Source: Muriicola sp. Z0-33
Lineage (GTDB): Bacteria > Bacteroidota > Bacteroidia > Flavobacteriales > Flavobacteriaceae
Direction: 5' to 3'
Length of the DNA: 64,000 bases
Assembly: GCF_026126425.1 (NCBI RefSeq)
Contig: NZ_JAFMPW010000008.1
Coordinates: 124,001-188,000, forward strand
Each line of letters starts with the position of its first letter. Within the stretch, counting starts at the first letter, position 1. Shown here piece by piece: positions 1 to 9,889 of the stretch. The notes beneath the pieces were generated by a model. The model had not been told where the DNA came from, made no database searches, and was given only the letters and a program-made list of their open reading frames with translations. The translations under genes and the position numbers were made by a program.

Positions 1-369
1 ATAAATTCCGGAGAACATTGGAAAGATAATATTGGTTTTGAAGCACATACCTATGGCAATTACCAGTACCGTACTGGCTTTAAAAAACTTGCCAATTGGG
101 TAGCGGAGAGACCGGCATGGGTGATAGCCATTTCTGTAATTACCATTTTATTTGAATTTACCTGGTTTATCGTGTTTATCAATAGCAAGTATAGGAATAT
201 ATATCTCATAGCTGCTTTTATAACCCACACAATGATTGGGGTACTCATGGGGCTTTATTTTCTGCACTATCGTATTATATGCCTTTGCCTACTAGACTGG
301 AATCTGATGTTGAAAACATTTGGAGGTAAGTATGGTAAGAGGTTGGCTGCGAGGGTACAGTCGTTGTAA
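1..369 (+). CDS. C-terminal end of a membrane protein (possibly HTTM-like), cut by the window edge
   Basis: The reading frame is open from base 1, so this is the last 122 codons of a longer gene and not a small gene starting at the ATG-like codon near 121. The visible part has a soluble stretch rich in Tyr, Asn and Trp, then at least two hydrophobic segments separated by a short Lys/Arg/Asn/Tyr loop, and ends in a basic tail. The pattern of paired helices after a short charged loop resembles the end of HTTM (vitamin K-dependent carboxylase-like) membrane proteins, but that is a weak impression. It converges on the next gene with only about 15 bp between the stop codons. Confidence 0.6.
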   Translation: MNSGEHWKDNIGFEAHTYGNYQYRTGFKKLANWVAERPAWVIAISVITILFEFTWFIVFINSKYRNIYLIAAFITHTMIGVLMGLYFLHYRIICLCLLDWNLMLKTFGGKYGKRLAARVQSL

Positions 370-384
370 AGGCTATTTTTTTTA

Positions 385-1809
385 CTAGATTTTAGCTAAC
401 CCCTTTATTTTAGCCAGTAATTTTTCCATTATTTCTGGAGTTGTAAACGGATTCATTATGGTTACCCTTAGGTAATGAAGCTCCCTGAGCTTTGTTTCCA
501 CAATATAGAATTCACCCTCTTCCAAAATTTGCTGGCGGATCTTTTTATTCCGGAGATTTTGTTCTGAAGCACTATCAATATTACCAATAAATCTGAAACA
601 AACAATATTGGACATTGGTTTTGCAGCGAGTTCAAAATCTGGATCCTTTTGTATCAAACCGGCAAATTTTTCACCCGAATCATAGAGCGTGGTTACAAAT
701 TCATCAAATAGCGCAAATCCATAAGATTTAATTAACGTATACCAATGTAAACTCATCATGTATTTGGTGCACTCAAAAGTTCGTTTCGCCAGGTTGTACC
801 AATCTTGTTCGGCAGACTCTTGCAAAAGATAATCGGCTTTCTGGCTAAAAGTGCTGTGCGAGTTGTTTCCGTCTTTAAATAGCAGGGCAGTAGTTATGCC
901 TGGCATCATCATCATTTTATGGCCATCTATTACAACAGAATCTGCATGTTGAATACCTCTGACTGTTTTGCTGTACTTTTTTGAAAATATGGCGGCTCCT
1001 CCATGAGCACCATCAACATGCAACCAAATATTTTTTTCAGAAGCAAATTTTGCTAGCGCTTTCAGATTGTCGTAGATCCCTGTCGCCGTAGCCGGGGCAC
1101 TGCCTACAATAGCGAATATTTCCAGTCCTTTTTCAGCGGCCTTTTTGTAGCAATTTTCCAGAAGATCTACCCTGATATTGAAATTCTTATCAACCGGGAT
1201 CTTTACAATGCCATCATCACCCAGGCCCATTATTCTGGCCGCCCTGTCTATACAGTAATGGGCTTCTTCTGACACCATTATCGCAAGCTTTCCACTATAT
1301 CCCTCTTGCCAGACATTCTGCTTCACCACTTTTTTCCTGGCACTTAATAGAGCAGTTAAATTTGCTAGTGTTCCACCGGAAGTCAGAAAGCCATTAGCCT
1401 TAGCAGTATAGCCAATTTGAGAACAGATGAGGTCTGTGACAATACGCTCCATGGCCGTACCTGCGGCACCCATTTCATATATTCCCATTCCATTATTGAG
1501 CTGGGCACCTAAAATACTGGTCAATGCCGTTATGGGTACAGCCGGACTAATTTGATGGCCTAAATATTTCGGGTGATGAATATGGATACTCTTTTGGATG
1601 ATTTCATCAAAGAGGGTTGTTTCTTCCCCATTTTCCAGAAAGTTGATCCAGTAATTCCTCTCATCATCCGGGGAGGACCAGTTTATCACTTTCGGCGAGC
1701 GGCCGTTTAAACTGGCATTCAGATGATCTGCCAGTTTATCAATTAGTTGGTGTCCCCGTAATCTGAAATCCTCGGGAGAATAGGCTGCCTTCAGGAGTTT
1801 AGTACTCAT
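385..1809 (-). CDS. PLP-dependent amino acid decarboxylase (group II, aromatic/glutamate/diaminobutyrate type)
   Basis: A 474-residue fold-type I PLP enzyme of the pyridoxal-dependent decarboxylase family. The segment VDGAHGGAA, with its conserved Asp and His, precedes DGHKMMMMP; Lys298 in this second motif is the expected Schiff-base lysine. An N-terminal SGGT-ANL motif binds phosphate. The family removes the alpha-carboxyl group of amino acids such as aromatic residues, glutamate, aspartate or 2,4-diaminobutyrate. The substrate cannot be read from the sequence. It is a single cytoplasmic gene with no pathway partner beside it. Length is normal for the family. The ATG at 1809 is the only early start that keeps the N-terminal helix. 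Confidence 0.9.
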   Translation of the reverse strand: MSTKLLKAAYSPEDFRLRGHQLIDKLADHLNASLNGRSPKVINWSSPDDERNYWINFLENGEETTLFDEIIQKSIHIHHPKYLGHQISPAVPITALTSILGAQLNNGMGIYEMGAAGTAMERIVTDLICSQIGYTAKANGFLTSGGTLANLTALLSARKKVVKQNVWQEGYSGKLAIMVSEEAHYCIDRAARIMGLGDDGIVKIPVDKNFNIRVDLLENCYKKAAEKGLEIFAIVGSAPATATGIYDNLKALAKFASEKNIWLHVDGAHGGAAIFSKKYSKTVRGIQHADSVVIDGHKMMMMPGITTALLFKDGNNSHSTFSQKADYLLQESAEQDWYNLAKRTFECTKYMMSLHWYTLIKSYGFALFDEFVTTLYDSGEKFAGLIQKDPDFELAAKPMSNIVCFRFIGNIDSASEQNLRNKKIRQQILEEGEFYIVETKLRELHYLRVTIMNPFTTPEIMEKLLAKIKGLAKI

Positions 1810-1846
1810 CCTGTAAATTTAAGCGCAATTTGTCAATTCACAAACC

Positions 1847-1879
1847 AAAAAACCGCCCACCAAATGGTGGACGGTTTTT
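1847..1879 (-). terminator. Rho-independent terminator of the beta-oxidation operon
   Basis: A hairpin of CCACC/GGTGG plus CCG/CGG with one C-A mismatch and an AAAT loop is flanked by A and T runs. On the minus strand the hairpin is followed by six U residues, so it would stop transcripts coming from the acyl-CoA dehydrogenase gene at 1911. The T-run on the other side may let it work in both directions. Confidence 0.8.
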
Positions 1880-1910
1880 GCTTCTGTCTCAACAAAAGAT
1901 CTAATCTGAA

Positions 1911-3722
1911 TTAGTCAAAGGTATATCCTTTATCTGTTGCTACTCTATCTGCGATGGTGGTCCGCAGGGCAGCTACATTGGGTTGATTTGTATATTTCGT
2001 AAAACGCTTTAATCCCATGAGCATCATTCGTTGCTCATCACCTTCGGCAAAGGAAACGATAGCTTCTTTACCCTTACTGATAACGGTGTCAACGGCATCG
2101 TATAAATATAACCGGGACATGGCGATTTCAACACTTTGGGTGTCTTCTCCAAATCGTTTTGCATTTTTTTCGGTTCTTAGCAGAGCAGATTCGGCCATAT
2201 ATATCTCTATCAGGATATCCGAAGCTGCCAGTAAAATTTGTTGGTGTTGTTCCAGATCGGGACCAAATTTTTGAACTGCACTTCCAGCAATCATCAGGAA
2301 CACCTTTTTCAGTCTGGCCACCAGGTCTTTTTCTTCGGCAAATAATTCAGAAAAATCAGGTGTTTCAAAAGAAGGTATACCCATTAGTTCTTCTCCTACT
2401 TTGGTTGCAGGTCCAAGCAGGTCTACATGCCCTTTCATCGCTTTCTTAACTAACATGCCTACAGCGAGCATTCTGTTTATTTCATTTGTTCCTTCATAAA
2501 TTCTCGAAATTCTGGCATCTCTCCAGGCTTTTTCCATGGGAGTTTCCGCACTAAATCCCATACCTCCAAAAATCTGGACACCCTCATCGGCAGTGAACTG
2601 AATATCCTCGGATACGGCAACCTTAAGAATAGAACATTCAATTGCATATTCCTCAACACCTTTCAACTCCGCTTCCTGATGAGAATTTCCTTGAGCCACT
2701 CTTATTGCGATTCTGTCTTCTATGTCTTTGGCAGCCCTATAACAAGCAGCTTCGCCAGCATAAGCGTTGGTTGCCATTTGGGCAACTTTAGACTTAATTG
2801 CCCCAAAATTTATAATTGGGGTTTTAAACTGCATTCGCTCATTAGCATACCCAACCGCCTCATTGATTACCCTGCGCTGAGCTTCTAAACACGCTGCCGC
2901 TAATTTTATACGTCCGATATTAAGTGCATTCATGGCTATCTTAAATCCATTACCCCGTTCGGACAACATGTTCTCTACCGGCACTTTTGTGTTACTAAAA
3001 AATACCTGTCGGGTAGAGGAGGAGTGGATACCTAGTTTTTTCTCCTCATCTCCCATACTTATTCCGTTTTCCGGATCGTTTTCTACGATAAAGCCAGTAA
3101 TGTTCTTATCGTCCTCAATTCTTGCGAAGACTATAAAAAGATTACAGAAACCAGCATTTGAGATCCACATCTTCTGTCCGGAGATACTGTAATGCTTACC
3201 GTCTTTGGAAAGTACGGCTTTAGTTTTTCCAGAATTTGCATCCGAACCAGCGCCTGGTTCTGTAAGGCAGTATGCTCCAAACCATTCACCAGATGCTAAC
3301 TTCGGGACATATTTTTGTTTCTGCTCTTCTGTTCCATATAAGGTGATAGGCATGGTGCCAATCCCGGTATGAGCTCCAAAGGCTGTACTAAACGATCCTG
3401 TGGCGCCAGAAATATAATCGCAAACTAACATGGTAGATACAAATCCCATTCCCAATCCGCCGTAGGCTTCAGGAACTGCAACACTTAATAGTCCAAGTTG
3501 TCCGGCTTTGGCCATACATTCCCTGGTATATTCATAGTCTTTATTTTCGAACCGTTCCCAATTTGCCCAAAGTTCGCGGTCTACAAATTCCTTAGTGCTA
3601 TCGCGCATCATCTTTTGCTCCTCAGAGAGATCTTCCAGGGTAAATATATCCTCGCATTTAGTTTCTTTTACAAGGAATTGCCCACCTCTTAACAGGTCTT
3701 TATTAATAGTTTCTGTACTCAT
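1911..3722 (-). CDS. fadE: Acyl-CoA dehydrogenase (FadE/YusJ type)
   Basis: A 603-residue FAD enzyme that catalyses the first, dehydrogenation step of fatty-acid beta-oxidation. The acyl-CoA dehydrogenase core carries WISNAG and the C-terminal YEGTNEINR motif, whose first Glu (residue 410) fits the catalytic base. A C-terminal extension beyond the ~380-residue core matches the longer YusJ-like subfamily. The open frame runs ten codons further upstream, but the start MSTETINKD at 3722 is preferred because the upstream residues have no family counterpart. It is the last gene of the operon behind fadA-like and fadN-like genes, the same order as Bacillus subtilis fadNAE, and is followed by a terminator. 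Confidence 0.93.
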   Translation of the reverse strand: MSTETINKDLLRGGQFLVKETKCEDIFTLEDLSEEQKMMRDSTKEFVDRELWANWERFENKDYEYTRECMAKAGQLGLLSVAVPEAYGGLGMGFVSTMLVCDYISGATGSFSTAFGAHTGIGTMPITLYGTEEQKQKYVPKLASGEWFGAYCLTEPGAGSDANSGKTKAVLSKDGKHYSISGQKMWISNAGFCNLFIVFARIEDDKNITGFIVENDPENGISMGDEEKKLGIHSSSTRQVFFSNTKVPVENMLSERGNGFKIAMNALNIGRIKLAAACLEAQRRVINEAVGYANERMQFKTPIINFGAIKSKVAQMATNAYAGEAACYRAAKDIEDRIAIRVAQGNSHQEAELKGVEEYAIECSILKVAVSEDIQFTADEGVQIFGGMGFSAETPMEKAWRDARISRIYEGTNEINRMLAVGMLVKKAMKGHVDLLGPATKVGEELMGIPSFETPDFSELFAEEKDLVARLKKVFLMIAGSAVQKFGPDLEQHQQILLAASDILIEIYMAESALLRTEKNAKRFGEDTQSVEIAMSRLYLYDAVDTVISKGKEAIVSFAEGDEQRMMLMGLKRFTKYTNQPNVAALRTTIADRVATDKGYTFD

Positions 3723-3801
3723 TTTTTTTAAGATTAAAGGGTGTGACAACAAGAATCAAGGGCGAATAAAATTCCAGATATCTCGCTGTCTTTATATTTT
3801 A

Positions 3802-4992
3802 TCAGTTTAAAAATTCATAGATGCCCGCGGCACCTTGTCCAGTTCCAACACACATGGTAACCATGCCGTATTTCCCCTGTTGCTTTCTTCTTCTCATCTC
3901 ATCAAACAATTGCACGGATAATTTGGCGCCAGTACAACCCAGGGGATGTCCAAGTGCAATTGCCCCGCCATTTACATTTACCAGATCATTATTCAGGTCT
4001 AGTTCCCTGATTACTGCCAGAGATTGTGAAGCAAAGGCCTCATTCAATTCTATCAGTTCAATATCTTGCTGTTTTAAACCGGCTTGTTTTAGGGCTTTTG
4101 GAACCGCCTTCACTGGGCCTATCCCCATAATTCTGGGTTCCACACCAGCTGCTGCATAGCTAACAAGTCGTGCAATGGGTTCAAGGTTTAGTTCTTTAAC
4201 CATTTCTTCACTCATGACCATCACAAAAGCTGCACCATCACTCATCTGAGAGGAATTCCCGGCAGTAACACTTCCCCCGGCCGCAAAGACGGGGCGCAAT
4301 TTATTCAAAACCGCTATTGAAGTTCCTTTTCGTGGGCCTTCATCTTTGGTTACCGTATACTTTTTGGTAGCTTTTTTTCCGTTATTATCTAAATACGTTT
4401 GCTCTACTTCAATAGGGGCAATCTGGGATTGAAAACGATCTTCAGCCTGTGCTTTTAAGGCTTTCATATGAGAATTGTATGCAAACTCATCCTGATCTTC
4501 CCGCGATACCTTAAACTGATTGGCAACGGCTTCTGCCGTATTTCCCATGCCCCAATAATAGTCCTCATGACCTTCACTTACCAGATCGTAGTTTAGTTCG
4601 GTTTTATAACCTGTCATAGGAACGGCACTCATGCTTTCAGCTCCACCTGCAATTATACAATCTGCCATACCGGATTGTATTTTTGCTGTAGCAATACCAA
4701 TAGTTTCAATTCCTGAAGAACAGAATCTGTTAACTGTTACTCCCGGTACATCCACAATATCCAGACCCATCAGGGAAATTAATCTGGCCATATTAAGGCC
4801 CTGAGATCCTTCAGGCATGGCATTACCGACAATCACATCGTCTATTCTTTTTTTATCGAGTTCTGGCAATTCCTTCATCATGAACTCAATTGTTTCCGCG
4901 GCGAGCTCGTCTGTTCGTTTAAACCGAAATACCCCTTTTGGGGCCTTACCCACAGCAGTTCTATATCCTTTTACTATATAAGCAGTTTTCAT
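3802..4992 (-). CDS. fadA: Acetyl-CoA C-acyltransferase (3-ketoacyl-CoA thiolase)
   Basis: A 396-residue thiolase for the last step of beta-oxidation, cleaving 3-ketoacyl-CoA with CoA to give acetyl-CoA. Cys91 in NRFCSSG is the nucleophile; NEAFASQ, the His in GHPLGCTGA and the second Cys in CVGTGQGA complete the active site. Length is typical. It starts 5 bp after the fadN-like stop codon, which indicates translational coupling, and lies about 80 bp before the dehydrogenase start. It most likely forms the trifunctional-type complex with the fadN-like product. Confidence 0.95.
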   Translation of the reverse strand: MKTAYIVKGYRTAVGKAPKGVFRFKRTDELAAETIEFMMKELPELDKKRIDDVIVGNAMPEGSQGLNMARLISLMGLDIVDVPGVTVNRFCSSGIETIGIATAKIQSGMADCIIAGGAESMSAVPMTGYKTELNYDLVSEGHEDYYWGMGNTAEAVANQFKVSREDQDEFAYNSHMKALKAQAEDRFQSQIAPIEVEQTYLDNNGKKATKKYTVTKDEGPRKGTSIAVLNKLRPVFAAGGSVTAGNSSQMSDGAAFVMVMSEEMVKELNLEPIARLVSYAAAGVEPRIMGIGPVKAVPKALKQAGLKQQDIELIELNEAFASQSLAVIRELDLNNDLVNVNGGAIALGHPLGCTGAKLSVQLFDEMRRRKQQGKYGMVTMCVGTGQGAAGIYEFLN

Positions 4993-4997
4993 GTTCT

Positions 4998-7403
4998 TTA
5001 GTTTCTTAATGGTTTGCCTGTTTTAAGCATATGTTGAATTCTCTCCAGCGTTTTTCTTTCTGTACAAAGCGATAAAAATGCTTCCCGTTCCAAATCCAAC
5101 AAATATTGCTCATCTACTAAGGTAGGTTCGGATAAATCGCCCCCGGCCATTACATAGGCCAGTTTGTTGGCTATTTTCTTGTCATGTTCACTAATATAGT
5201 GGCTGGCCTCCATTGCATCGGTACCCACCAGGAACATGCCCAGGGCTTGTTTCCCCAGTACTTTTATATCTTTTCGCTTTGGAGGCTTGGTGTAGCCGGC
5301 TTCGGCCATTAATTTGGCATAAGCCTTGGCTGTGGCAATTTGCCTGTCCTTATTTACTATGACAATGTCTTTTCCTTTTTGTAAGAGTCCCAGATCATAG
5401 GCTTCATAAGCAGAGGTAGAGACTTTAGCCATCCCTATGGTTAAGAAATATTCCTGTAATACGTTAAGCTCAACGTCATTCTTCTTAAAAGTATCCTGGG
5501 CCCGCAATGCCATCTCTTTAGAACCACCTCCACCAGGGATTACGCCCACACCAAATTCTACCAGTCCCATATAAGTTTCTGCAGCTGCCACCACCTTGTC
5601 TGCATGCAGACATATTTCACAACCTCCTCCAAGGCTCATCCCATGTGGAGCCGCAACAGTAGGGATAGATGAATATCGCAATCGCATCACAATGTCCTGA
5701 AACATCTTTATCGCTGCATTTAATTCGTCGTATTCCTGTTCTACAGCCATCATAAAGATCATGCCAATATTGGCTCCGACTGAAAAGTTGGCGGCCTGGT
5801 TGCCCACTACCAGACCCTGATAGTTTTTCTCTGCCAAATCAATGGCTTTGTTTAGTCCGGCCAATACGTCCCCGCCAATGGTGTTCATTTTGGACTGGAA
5901 TTCCAAATTGAGAATTCCGTCTCCGAGGTCCTCAATTACCACCCCATTATTTTTAAACACTTCGTTAGATTGGCGGATATTATCTAAAATGATAAAGGCA
6001 TCCTGACCGGGAACACTTTCCATGCCTTTGGCTGGAATATTATAATACTGTGTTGCACCTTCTTTTACACTATAGAAAGCATTTACGCCTGAAGCTTTCA
6101 TTTCATTTACCCATGCTGCAGGAGTCTGGCCTTCAGCAGCAATTAATTCCAGACCTTTGTCTAGCCCGATGGCATCCCAGATTTGAAAAGGTCCGTGTTC
6201 CCATCCAAAACCTGCTTTCATAGCATCGTCTATCTTGTATAATTCGTCTGTGATTTCGGGGATTCTGTGGGAGACATATGCAAACAAAGCACCAAAACTC
6301 TTGCGATAAAAATCACCGTCCTTGTCTTTGCCATTCACCAGAATCTTAAACCTGTCTATTACATTGTCTATTGGTTTTGTAAGTTCCAGAGTAGCGAAAC
6401 GGGCGCTTTTTTTGGATCGAAAATCCATGGTGTCCAGATCTAATGTGAGAATCTCACTTTTGCCCCCTTCTCCTTTTACTTTCTTGTAGAAACCCTGGCC
6501 GGTTTTACTTCCCAGCCAATTATTATCTACCATGGTTTGAATAAAATCCGGAAGTTCAAACAGCGCATGCCTTTCATCCTCCTTGCAGTTATCATGGATG
6601 CCCCTGGCTACATGAACCAAGGTATCCAAACCGACGACATCTACTGTACGAAATGTTGCAGACTTAGGTCTGCCGATTACAGGTCCGGTAAGTTTATCTA
6701 CCTCTTCCACGGTCATCCCCATTTCCCTGACCATATGAAAGAGGCTTTGGATACTGAAAATACCAATTCTGTTACCGATAAAAGCCGGCGTATCTTTTGC
6801 AACCACAGAGGTTTTTCCCAGAAATTGTTCCCCGTATCCATTAAGAAAATCTAATACTTCCGAGGAGGTCTCAGGCCCCGGAATTATTTCAAATAGTTTC
6901 AGGTACCTCGCCGGGTTAAAGAAGTGTGTACCACAAAAGTGCTTTTGAAAATCTTCACTTCTTCCTTCACTCATGAATTTAATGGGAATTCCGGAAGTAT
7001 TTGAAGTAATCAATGTACCTGGTTTCCGGTATTTTTCCAGCTGATCAAAAACCTGTTTTTTTATGTCAAGGCGTTCTACAACAACTTCAATTATCCAATC
7101 TACATCGGCAACTTTATTAATATCATCCTCAAGATTTCCTGTTCTTATACGGCTAGCAAATTTGGAATGATAAATTGGTGAAGGCTTGGATTTGAGCGCT
7201 GCGGTGAGCGAATTATTTACCAATCGGTTTCTAACTACTTTATCCTCTAAGGAAAGTTTCTTGGCCTTCTCCTGTTCCGTAAGTTCTCTGGGGATAATGT
7301 CTAATAAAAGTACTTCTACCCCGATGTTGGCAAAATGACAGGCTATTCCGCTTCCCATTATTCCGGAACCTATTACGGCAACTTTGTTTATATGCTTGTT
7401 CAT
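4998..7403 (-). CDS. fadN: 3-hydroxyacyl-CoA dehydrogenase / enoyl-CoA hydratase, FadN type
   Basis: An 801-residue bifunctional enzyme for the hydration and oxidation steps of beta-oxidation. The NAD-binding motif VIGSGIMGSGIA is at the N-terminus, followed by 3-hydroxyacyl-CoA dehydrogenase domains, and the crotonase fold is C-terminal (from about residue 480, with SLGGGCEICLHAD). This dehydrogenase-first order is that of B. subtilis FadN (YusL); in E. coli FadB and FadJ the crotonase domain comes first. The gene starts 4 bp after the marR stop codon and ends 5 bp before the thiolase. Confidence 0.94.
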   Translation of the reverse strand: MNKHINKVAVIGSGIMGSGIACHFANIGVEVLLLDIIPRELTEQEKAKKLSLEDKVVRNRLVNNSLTAALKSKPSPIYHSKFASRIRTGNLEDDINKVADVDWIIEVVVERLDIKKQVFDQLEKYRKPGTLITSNTSGIPIKFMSEGRSEDFQKHFCGTHFFNPARYLKLFEIIPGPETSSEVLDFLNGYGEQFLGKTSVVAKDTPAFIGNRIGIFSIQSLFHMVREMGMTVEEVDKLTGPVIGRPKSATFRTVDVVGLDTLVHVARGIHDNCKEDERHALFELPDFIQTMVDNNWLGSKTGQGFYKKVKGEGGKSEILTLDLDTMDFRSKKSARFATLELTKPIDNVIDRFKILVNGKDKDGDFYRKSFGALFAYVSHRIPEITDELYKIDDAMKAGFGWEHGPFQIWDAIGLDKGLELIAAEGQTPAAWVNEMKASGVNAFYSVKEGATQYYNIPAKGMESVPGQDAFIILDNIRQSNEVFKNNGVVIEDLGDGILNLEFQSKMNTIGGDVLAGLNKAIDLAEKNYQGLVVGNQAANFSVGANIGMIFMMAVEQEYDELNAAIKMFQDIVMRLRYSSIPTVAAPHGMSLGGGCEICLHADKVVAAAETYMGLVEFGVGVIPGGGGSKEMALRAQDTFKKNDVELNVLQEYFLTIGMAKVSTSAYEAYDLGLLQKGKDIVIVNKDRQIATAKAYAKLMAEAGYTKPPKRKDIKVLGKQALGMFLVGTDAMEASHYISEHDKKIANKLAYVMAGGDLSEPTLVDEQYLLDLEREAFLSLCTERKTLERIQHMLKTGKPLRN

Positions 7404-7407
7404 GGAT

Positions 7408-7860
7408 TTAGTTCGTTGTGGTGTCTTTTATGAATACTTTTTTTTCTGCAATAAGCTGATCAATGGTTTCCATTACTTCAAAGAAACAATCCAGTTTTTC
7501 AGGGGAAATATTTGCTTTGACGGAATCATTAAATTTTATAACAGCATTTTTAGAGTCCTCCCTCTTTGAAATGCCAAATTCTGTAAGATGAATAAGTACG
7601 CCCCTCCCGTCTTTTGGATTGGGTTTGCGCTGGATGAGTCCCTTTTCCTCCATACTTTTAAGTATTCTGGAGAGGCTGGTGGCCTCCATTCCCATTTTAG
7701 GACCAAGCGCGGTAGACGGAGTTCCTGTTTTGGGATCTATGCTCAACAATGTAAAGCCTACGGCCATGGTGGAACCAAAATTTTTGGCTTCTTCGTTGTA
7801 CATTCTGGCTACCGCCTGCCATGTTGCGCGTAGTGCATAATCTATTGTAATTTCCTTCAT
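7408..7860 (-). CDS. MarR-family transcriptional regulator of the beta-oxidation operon
   Basis: A 150-residue winged-helix regulator. The central part has the MarR pattern: a recognition-helix region around GPKMGMEATSLSRILKSMEEKG, then the basic wing with the DGRGVLI motif in place of the usual DRR..V.LT. It is the first gene of an operon with fadN-, fadA- and fadE-like genes, so it probably senses an acyl-CoA or fatty acid and represses its own operon. A perfect 26-bp palindrome begins 20 bp upstream of its start codon and is the obvious operator candidate. B. subtilis controls the equivalent genes with a TetR-type protein (FadR) instead. Confidence 0.88.
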   Translation of the reverse strand: MKEITIDYALRATWQAVARMYNEEAKNFGSTMAVGFTLLSIDPKTGTPSTALGPKMGMEATSLSRILKSMEEKGLIQRKPNPKDGRGVLIHLTEFGISKREDSKNAVIKFNDSVKANISPEKLDCFFEVMETIDQLIAEKKVFIKDTTTN

Positions 7861-7867
7861 AGGCCAT

Positions 7868-7875
7868 CAAAGATA
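7868..7875 (-). promoter_or_regulatory. -7 element TATCTTTG upstream of marR
   Basis: This matches the Bacteroidota -7 consensus TAnnTTTG on the minus strand. It lies only 7 bp from the marR start codon, which would give an almost leaderless transcript. I see no clear -33 TTG at the right distance; the palindrome occupies that position. The real promoter could instead lie further upstream. Confidence 0.35.
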
Positions 7876-7880
7876 CAAAT

Positions 7881-7906
7881 AATATATTATGCATGCATAA
7901 TATATT
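7881..7906. promoter_or_regulatory. Perfect 26-bp palindrome, probable MarR operator
   Basis: Both 13-bp arms match without an interruption around the centre GCATGC. It ends 20 bp before the marR ATG and sits directly upstream of the only candidate -7 box, where a bound dimer would block the polymerase. No gene ends nearby, so a terminator function is unlikely. Its position and symmetry fit a MarR-family dimer site. Binding by this regulator is inference. Confidence 0.7.
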
Positions 7907-7968
7907 TATGGAATTTTGTTAGATATCAAATCTGGTGTGCGGCAAGAAACGAACAGTAAAAGGGAAGC

Positions 7969-9741
7969 TTAGTTATGCCCGTAAATATCATTATATAAAT
8001 TGATATATTTCTCTTTGATAATTTTTCTTCGCAATTTCATAGTAGGGGTAAGGTGACCATCATCAACGGTCCAAACTTCTGGTGTAAGGCGGAATTGCTT
8101 TACTTTCTCCCATTTGGCAAATTTTTCATTTGCCTTGTCAACCTCTTCCTGAATTCTTTGGAGTACTTTGTCATTTAGGACAATATCCGAATTTGCTCCC
8201 AGGGTAATTTTATGTCTATCTGCCCAGTCAAAAAGAAATTCATAGTTCGGCTGTATCAGTGCGGCCGGCATTTTTTCTCCTTCACCCACCACCATAACTT
8301 GTTCTATAAACCTGGACTGTTTAAAACTGTTTTCTAAAATTTGAGGCGCCACATATTTCCCTCCGGACGTTTTGAACATTTCCTTTTTGCGATCTGTTAT
8401 CCTAAGAAATCCGTCGGAATCAATTTCGCCTATATCTCCTGTATGAAAATATCCATCCTTAATTACCTCATTGGTCTTTTCCGGATCTTTGTAATATCCC
8501 ATCATGACGTTGGGCCCTTTACATAAAATCTCCCCATCTTCGGCAATTTTAACTTCAACATCATCAATAACTCTTCCAACACTACCAATTCGCCATCCGC
8601 CATTGCGCTCGTCATTCACCGAAATTACAGGTGAGGTCTCCGTAAGGCCATAACCTTCCATGACCGGGATTCCGGCGGCACCAAAAACTCTACTGAGACG
8701 TTGCTGTAATGCTGCACTCCCCGAAACCATAGTTGTAAGATTTCCACCAAGACCTTCCTGCCATTTGCTAAAAATTAGTTTTCTGGCGAGTTTAAGATTT
8801 GCCTCATACCACCAACCATTTGCTCCATAGGGTTCATATCTTAACCCCAATTTAACCGCCCAGAAAAACAGGGTTTTTTTAAGCCCGCTAAGGCCCGAGC
8901 CTTTGGCAATAATTTTATCGTAAACTTTCTCTAACAAACGTGGAACAACGGTCATTACATTAGGCTGTATTTCTTTTAGATTTTCACTGATCTTATCCAG
9001 GCCTTCGGCAAAATAAACAGTTATACCACAGTATTGATATAGGTACAATATCATTCGTTCAAAAATGTGGCAAACAGGTAGAAAACTCAATGCGCTTGCC
9101 CCATGTTCAAAAGGGACACGTTTTTGACTGGAAAGTACATTAGAAACAATATTGCTATGGGATAGCATTACCCCTTTTGGCCTTCCGGTAGTTCCCGAGG
9201 TATAAATTAAGGTAGCTAAATCTTCTCCTTTGACACCATCTTTTCGTTGTTCTACTTCCTCCTGATTGCCCGGGTCTTTTCCCAGTTCAAGGACCTCGGA
9301 CCAATTCTTACATTCCTCCAGGGTATCAAAAGAATAAACGTCTTTCAGATGTGGTACCTGGTCCTTAATAGCGTTGATTTTTTCCAGAACTTCTCCGCAG
9401 GAAACAAAACAATAGGATGCCCCGGAATGATTAAGGACATAGGCATAATCTTCCTCTGAAATGGTAGGATAGATAGGCACATTCTGGGCGCCTAATTGTA
9501 AAATCCCAATGTCCATTATATTCCATTCCGTGCGGTTGGTCATAGATATCAGAGCTATCTTATCATTGGGAGCAACTCCTAATCTCAGAAGACCCCGGCT
9601 GATGGCATTGGCTTTATCAAGGTATTCTTTTGTAGAAATGGCGGTCCATTCACCATTGGTTTTTGAAACAAATGCTTTCTCTAAACTGTAAGTTTTCTGT
9701 TGGTGGTACGGAAAGTCAAATAACCTGGTAATATTTTGCAT
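7969..9741 (-). CDS. fadD: Long-chain acyl-CoA synthetase (AMP-forming)
   Basis: A 590-residue adenylate-forming ligase that activates fatty acids to acyl-CoA. The P-loop-like motif TLIYTSGTTGRPKG lies at residues 177-190, GYGLTETSP is the second adenylation motif, and GYFHTGDIGEID with the following DRKKEMFKTSGGKYV marks the hinge and the catalytic-lysine domain. The subfamily is that of bacterial and eukaryotic long-chain ligases. It points towards the marR-fad operon, from which the 108-bp gap with the palindrome separates it, so it may be regulated separately while supplying substrate to the same pathway. Confidence 0.93.
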   Translation of the reverse strand: MQNITRLFDFPYHQQKTYSLEKAFVSKTNGEWTAISTKEYLDKANAISRGLLRLGVAPNDKIALISMTNRTEWNIMDIGILQLGAQNVPIYPTISEEDYAYVLNHSGASYCFVSCGEVLEKINAIKDQVPHLKDVYSFDTLEECKNWSEVLELGKDPGNQEEVEQRKDGVKGEDLATLIYTSGTTGRPKGVMLSHSNIVSNVLSSQKRVPFEHGASALSFLPVCHIFERMILYLYQYCGITVYFAEGLDKISENLKEIQPNVMTVVPRLLEKVYDKIIAKGSGLSGLKKTLFFWAVKLGLRYEPYGANGWWYEANLKLARKLIFSKWQEGLGGNLTTMVSGSAALQQRLSRVFGAAGIPVMEGYGLTETSPVISVNDERNGGWRIGSVGRVIDDVEVKIAEDGEILCKGPNVMMGYYKDPEKTNEVIKDGYFHTGDIGEIDSDGFLRITDRKKEMFKTSGGKYVAPQILENSFKQSRFIEQVMVVGEGEKMPAALIQPNYEFLFDWADRHKITLGANSDIVLNDKVLQRIQEEVDKANEKFAKWEKVKQFRLTPEVWTVDDGHLTPTMKLRRKIIKEKYINLYNDIYGHN

Positions 9742-9889
9742 ACTTGGTATCTAAATGGTAATTGCAAAATAGGAAAACTTAACGGAATTCTAAAATACCT
9801 TGGGGTATTGACATGCTTTTTATCCATTACACAGGCACCTTTTTACAGCAACCTATAATGGCTTAACTAAGGCACAAATTGAAAAGTTT

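Noticed and set aside
3821-4159. 112-codon open frame antisense to the thiolase
   Set aside because: Covers the conserved active-site region of the thiolase in reverse; no independent evidence.
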